Made by a program: the position numbers and the translations under genes
Shown: positions 60,358 through 64,000 of the stretch, one piece after another
How positions within the stretch are numbered: position 1 is the first letter of the stretch
Layout of the letters: the number at the start of each line of letters is the position of its first letter
Assembly: GCF_003666685.1 (NCBI RefSeq)
Contig: NZ_RCIZ01000011.1
Span: forward strand, 103,318-167,317
Source: Mesorhizobium sp. YM1C-6-2
GTDB lineage: Bacteria; Pseudomonadota; Alphaproteobacteria; Rhizobiales; Rhizobiaceae
Length of the DNA: 64,000 bases
Reading direction: 5' to 3'
Notes under the pieces: model-generated
What the model was told of the DNA's origin: nothing
Databases searched by the model: none
Seen by the model: only the letters and a program-made list of their open reading frames with translations

Positions 60358-61925
60358 CAGGCAGCCTCCGGTAAGGGGATGGGAGCGGCGATGGTGTAGA
60401 GAAGATCGAGGTCGTCGAAGCGGTAGGCGTCGAGGACAAGCGCATTGTCTTCGCTCAGCCGGACCTTCTCGGAAAGTGTCTCGATGCGCGGGAAAAGATA
60501 ATAGTCGAATGGCGCGCGGTTGGTACGGTCCATGCGCACGACCACGGTGATGTCGGGCGCAAGCGAAGCATCGAAACGCAGCTTCCAGCGCAAAAGCCCC
60601 GTCGGGGTCTCGAAACAGCGCGCGATCACCACCGAGACGCTGAATTCGCCATTGACGATCACCCGGTCGCTCTCGTCCTCCTGCCAGCTCTCGCTGCCCG
60701 TGGCCGTAAGCCCCGCAATCAGCTCGGTCACAATGCCGGGATGAAGCTGGCGCAGCTGCCGGTTGATTTCGATGTAGCGATAGTCCCGCTCCGGGGTGAA
60801 CCCGACCAGGCTATAGGCCCTGAGCAGGCTGCCGAAGCGTGAACTGTACGCGCTGCTCGAGGCCATGGCCTCGCATTCGTCGATGATGATCCCCGAAAGG
60901 ATGCCCTGACGCTGGTAGAGTTCGGCCAGGGCCTCAAGCATCTCCTCATCGCTCAAGCGGAACGAGCGCGCGGCGATGATCGTGCGCGCCGCCTCGAACA
61001 ATTCGCGTTCGACAATAGCCTCAAACGCGCCATCGGCGCGGATCCACATCTCGGGCGCATTGCGCACCCGCTTCTTCTTGAGCTTGAACGAACGGCGGTT
61101 CCAGACATTGTCGCCGACATATTTCTCATTGATCAGGACCTGATGGACCGTGCCGCGCGTCCAAAGCCGGCCAAGATCGGTTTTGAAGCCGCGCGCATTG
61201 AGGTCGGCCGCGATCACGCTTTCGCTGCGGCCTTTATGGACAAAGGCGCGGTAAATCTCGCGCACCAGCGCGACCTCTTCCTCCGGTCCCGGCGTCAGGA
61301 TCACCCGGTCGGTCTGGATGCTCTTGTGCTCGCCGCGCGAAAGCGCCCCCTTGATGGCGCCATGCTCATCGATCAGCATGCGCCTCAGACCAAACCCGGC
61401 CGGGCCGCCCTGGCGATAGCCCTTTTCGATCAGCCGGCCTTGCCCGGCAAACACCTTGGTCGAGAGCTCGCGGCTATATTCGCCGGCCATGGCGCGTTTG
61501 ACGCCTTTGACGATGGTCGAGACCGGGCTGCCATCATTGTCGAATTGCTCGGCGCAATATTGCACGGCGATGCCGGCGCGCCGGCAGATATATTCGTAGT
61601 AGGCGCTCTCATCGGCATCCTGAAACCGGCCCCAGCGGCTGACATCATAGACCAGCACCAATGTGAAATCGGTCGTGCCAGCCTCAACATCCTCGATCAA
61701 CTGCCTGAGCGCATCGCGCCCCTCGATCTTGAGACCGCTCTTGCCGGCATCGGCATAGGTGCGCACGATCTCGATCCCGCGCGCCTCGGCATAGTGCCGG
61801 ATCGCGTCGGATTGGTTTTCAGTCGAATATTTCTGATGATCGGTCGACATGCGGACATATTCGGCCGCGCGCACCAGAGGTGCCGGCTCGGATCGGTCGT
61901 CGTCGTTAAGATCCCATCTCGGCAA
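60357..61925 (-). CDS. Large serine recombinase
   Basis: This 522-residue protein is a resolvase/invertase-type recombinase with the catalytic serine at residue 27 in AEYVRMSTDHQKYSTENQ, then LVYDVSRWGRFQDADESAYY. A recombinase domain (GGPAGFGLRRMLIDEHGAIK) and a zinc-ribbon-free long C-terminus follow. It probably mobilises or inverts DNA in this part of the element. The start is TTG at 61925 with GGAAAGGG upstream. A 10-base hairpin lies in its leader. It is coupled to the repB pseudogene. Confidence 0.87.
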   Translation of the reverse strand: MPRWDLNDDDRSEPAPLVRAAEYVRMSTDHQKYSTENQSDAIRHYAEARGIEIVRTYADAGKSGLKIEGRDALRQLIEDVEAGTTDFTLVLVYDVSRWGRFQDADESAYYEYICRRAGIAVQYCAEQFDNDGSPVSTIVKGVKRAMAGEYSRELSTKVFAGQGRLIEKGYRQGGPAGFGLRRMLIDEHGAIKGALSRGEHKSIQTDRVILTPGPEEEVALVREIYRAFVHKGRSESVIAADLNARGFKTDLGRLWTRGTVHQVLINEKYVGDNVWNRRSFKLKKKRVRNAPEMWIRADGAFEAIVERELFEAARTIIAARSFRLSDEEMLEALAELYQRQGILSGIIIDECEAMASSSAYSSRFGSLLRAYSLVGFTPERDYRYIEINRQLRQLHPGIVTELIAGLTATGSESWQEDESDRVIVNGEFSVSVVIARCFETPTGLLRWKLRFDASLAPDITVVVRMDRTNRAPFDYYLFPRIETLSEKVRLSEDNALVLDAYRFDDLDLLYTIAAPIPLPEAA

Positions 61926-61948
61926 ACTTTGCCCTTTCCTGCTTTACC

Positions 61949-61977
61949 TGAGGCGGTCCGGGCAACCGACCGCCTCA
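61949..61977 (-). promoter_or_regulatory. Hairpin leader of the serine recombinase gene
   Basis: TGAGGCGGTC (61949-61958) is the reverse complement of GACCGCCTCA (61968-61977), with a nine-base loop. It lies 24 bases upstream of the TTG start. There is no T-run on the minus strand, so it is a leader structure rather than a terminator. Confidence 0.5.
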
Positions 61978-62037
61978 GCACGTGGCCTCGCCACCGCTTC
62001 TGCACCTCGACCAGTTTAACTGTGGAGAGACCGGAAG

Positions 62038-62710
62038 ATGTTGCAGAAAAAGGGCAGGAAATTACCGCCATGGAAAGGTGTCCTGGCCACGCGCCAGATC
62101 TATGCGCAAACCATGGCCGAACTGCTGCGCAAGGAGCACGGCGACAGCCACCGCGCGATCAAGCTGATCATGCGCCAGCGAGCGCACCGTCAAACACTGG
62201 CTCTCGGGCCAACACGGTCCCGATACGGTGTTTTTCTTGCGTCTCGTGGTGTCTTCACCCGTCATTCGCGCTTTCGCTCTCGGGATCATCGAGGGACCGG
62301 TGGCCGCCAAACTGTCAGGGTCCGTCGATCGCTATGCGCTGGCGGCGGCCAGGGGTGCCTATGTCGTCGGGGAGTTTGCCGGGGGCAGGAGACCTGCCGA
62401 TCACCGGCCAAATGACCCTATGGATGACCCCAATCGTGACCCTATGAATGACCCTGATCGGGCAGAACTCAATGAGCGCCAATACTGGTTTCTGGCCAGA
62501 GTCGCCGAAGGCGACCGCTGTGGCGCCAGCGAGATCATGGCCTTGTGGCAGGTCAGCCTGAAGACTGCGCGCCGCGACATCGCCGCTCTGAAAGCAGCCA
62601 ATCTCATCTGCTATGTGGGGTCTCGCCGTAAGGGCGGCTATCGCAGAATTCTCACCGCAGGAAGAGTCGGCGAGACCAGTGGGGGAGCAGGCTTCCCAGA
62701 GATCAGATAA
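62038..62710 (+). pseudogene. HTH protein gene with an internal frameshift
   Basis: The first frame gives LPPWKGVLATRQIYAQTMAE and HRAIKLIMRQ, then leaves the family. The +1 frame resumes as ASERTVKHWLSGQHGPDTVF and continues through SPVIRAFALGIIEGPVAAKL to a winged-helix region NERQYWFLARVAEGDRCGAS and LKTARRDIAALKAANLICYV, stopping at 62,710. A short deletion between repeated CAG triplets near 62,176 would explain the shift. The family is frequent next to alphaproteobacterial recombinases; its function is not known. A second, partial copy lies at 63,421. Confidence 0.72.
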
Positions 62711-62848
62711 GCAGATTGCGTTCGTATCGCCAATTTGACCTATCGGCTCCGATGACGATGCTAATCCCGATCCCGTGCGTCATTGCCGCTTCCACCATCC
62801 AGGCGATAACTTTACGGCCGATGTGACTTGGCGCTGTCACCCGTTCCT

Positions 62849-63292
62849 TTACATCTTTTCGCCGGGAAGCTTGGCTGCCTGACGGACCCAGTCGGCAAAC
62901 TGCTCTCCAAGTTCGTCATCATCGTGGATATCGAGTTAGCGGACCTGCGGGTGCTTGGAGGTTCCCGGCGGCTTTGGGTCGAGCGATTCGCCCTGCAAGA
63001 AGGTAATCTTCACGTAGCGCTCGAAGCAGTGATAGCTCAAAAAGTAGCGATCCTCCCCCAGGCCGTAGAAGGGCGAGTTCCATTTGACTGCCTTCTTCAC
63101 GCTGGGCACCAGCTCGGTGACGATCTTGTCGATCCGCCGGCAGACAGCCTGCTTCCACCCCGGCACCGCGCCGATATAGGCCTGAACCGGCTCATCGCCA
63201 TATCCTTTGGGTATTTGCGGGTTGCCGCCTGAGAGCAGGGCCGGCTTTCTCTTTTGTGCCGTCTCGGGCTTCTTGGAAGATTTTTCGGCCAT
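62849..63292 (-). pseudogene. DUF1801 gene with a premature stop
   Basis: The frame from ATG 63292 (MAEKSSKKPETAQKRKPALL) holds a DUF1801 domain: WKQAVCRRIDKIVTELVPSV, VKWNSPFYGLGEDRYFLSYH, KPPGTSKHPQVR. A TAA at 62,936-62,938 stops it. Past that codon the same frame reads LDIHDDDELGEQFADWVRQA and AKLPGEKM before TAA at 62,849. In the family the stop position is a tyrosine (VRYLDIHE), so a TAC to TAA change is likely. About one sixth of the domain is lost, so a shortened product may still be made. Confidence 0.7.
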
Positions 63293-63420
63293 CGGATCTT
63301 CTCCTCTTGCCTCGTTTGTTAGTTGCAGCAGCGCTTGCTTCCACATCAAAGACGATTGGCACGATCATAATCAACCTGGCGTCGTTCGTTTCCTGGTCGG
63401 CTGCCGCATCGGAATTACCC

Positions 63421-63693
63421 TATAGATGGCCCTGATCGCGACCCTTTACATGACCCTGACTGGCTCGAACTCAATGAACGGCAATACTGGTTTCTTGCCA
63501 GAGTCGAAGAGGGCAGCCGCTGCGGGGCCAGCGAGATCATGGCCCTTTGGTAGGTGAGCCTCAAAACCGCGCGCCGCGACAGCGCCGCGCTGAAAACGGC
63601 GAACCTCATCTGCTATGTCCGGTCGCGGCGGAAAGGACGCTATCGAAAAACAATCGGCGCCCCGGTACATGGCGGCGGCTCGCGGCACGGCTG
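63421..63693 (+). pseudogene. Partial duplicate of the HTH gene with in-frame stop
   Basis: Bases from about 63,424 translate to GPDRDPLHDPDWLELNERQY, WFLARVEEGSRCGASEIMAL, W, stop (TAG at 63,550-63,552), VSLKTARRDSAALKTANLIC, YVRSRRKGRYRK. This matches the C-terminal part of the gene at 62,038. The N-terminal half is absent, and the stop replaces the Gln codon found in the other copy. It is a decayed duplicate. Confidence 0.78.
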
Positions 63694-63707
63694 AGAAACG
63701 TTGAGGC

Positions 63708-63923
63708 TCAAGGTCGGTTATGCTGCCGGACGTAGTTTAGGAACGCCCTCATGGCTGCGCTCGTGTGCCGGCGGTTTGGATAATACAGATACCAACTGGG
63801 CAACTTCTGTTTCCAGTCGGCGATTAGCTCGACGAGCCTGCCATGTTCTACGTGCTCGCGCACGTAGTCTTCGAACAGGTGGGCGATACCGGCTCCGGCA
63901 AGAGCCGCCTGGAGTTCCTGATG
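63708..63923 (-). pseudogene. LysR-family regulator fragment, C-terminal end only
   Basis: The minus strand translates to LQAALAGAGIAHLFEDYVRE, HVEHGRLVELIADWKQKLPS, WYLYYPNRRHTSAAMRAFLN, YVRQ, then TGA at 63,708. This is the end of a LysR substrate-binding domain (compare LYYPNRRHTSPALRAFI in many LysR proteins). The sequence is cut at about 63,923 by the IS21-like end that follows, so the N-terminal domains are missing or lie beyond the insertion. Confidence 0.72.
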
Positions 63924-64000
63924 TGTTGATTGCTGCTGAGAAGTGACCCGGGGTTTTCATCGAGAAGTGACCCACCGTGCGATTATGTTTCGGGTCTCAT
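63924..64000. mobile_element. Left end of an IS21-like insertion sequence, truncated by the window
   Basis: The end begins TGTTGATTGCTGCTGAGAAG. GAGAAGTGACCC occurs twice, at 63,938-63,949 and 63,962-63,973. Multiple terminal repeats containing TGACCC are typical of IS21-family elements. The transposase genes lie outside the window. Confidence 0.65.

Noticed and set aside
1..64000. CRISPR array
   Set aside because: No series of short repeats with regular spacing was seen. The repeats found are isolated or paired inverted copies.

Overview
The window looks like the chromosome of a Rhizobiales alphaproteobacterium, most likely the Mesorhizobium/Phyllobacteriaceae group, carrying the left part of a large integrated element. 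The evidence is high GC, the overlapping hisS-hisZ-hisG operon, a glcD-glcE-glcF set with a small membrane gene inside it, conserved rhizobial small proteins, and an excision-control module like that of Mesorhizobium symbiosis ICEs. Everything here is read by eye from the sequence. Family names rest on recognised motifs, not on searches.

Bases 1 to about 22,736 are ordinary chromosome. They hold an amidotransferase, DNA glycosylase tag, two L,D-transpeptidases, and a DUF6516/HTH toxin-antitoxin-like pair with a palindromic operator. The glycolate oxidase genes glcDEF are divergent from a FadR-type regulator and an lldD-like flavoenzyme, with a clear operator between them. A metallophosphatase follows, then a 1.2 kb gap rich in repeats, hisS-hisZ-hisG, an rRNA methyltransferase, tspO, a cyclic-nucleotide-binding membrane protein, a thioesterase, a nucleosidase and guaA.

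The element starts at the 3' end of guaA with a P4-type integrase and a convergent AlpA-like excision factor. The backbone from 24.8 to 43.7 kb is ArdC, DUF2958, a large ParB-like protein, several small unknowns, a methyltransferase/strawberry-notch helicase of 1,439 residues, a Toprim primase-like protein, DUF2493, DUF736, HipAB, an XRE protein, a QseM-like DUF2285 protein, and an FseA-like DUF6499/DUF2285 gene split by a +1 shift. Many of these genes have a GC-rich hairpin directly before the start codon. Three share a nearly identical leader.

At 43.7 kb the replication initiator gene is fused in frame to the C-terminal half of a BREX type 3-like helicase. It is followed by pglZ and one more gene, so a BREX locus has lost its front part and the element has lost its replication region. 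From 48.5 to 58.3 kb lies a compact candidate defence block: HEPN protein, WYL regulator, and a divergent operon of RecB-like nuclease/helicase, DUF4357 protein and a GHKL-ATPase/DUF3883 protein. No recognised system matches this combination from memory.

From 58.5 kb to the end come a ParB-like protein, a frameshifted RepB, a large serine recombinase, and then decay: a frameshifted HTH gene, a DUF1801 gene with a nonsense codon, a partial duplicate of the HTH gene, and a LysR gene cut by an IS21-like element. No relaxase, type IV secretion genes, tRNA, rRNA or CRISPR array is visible.
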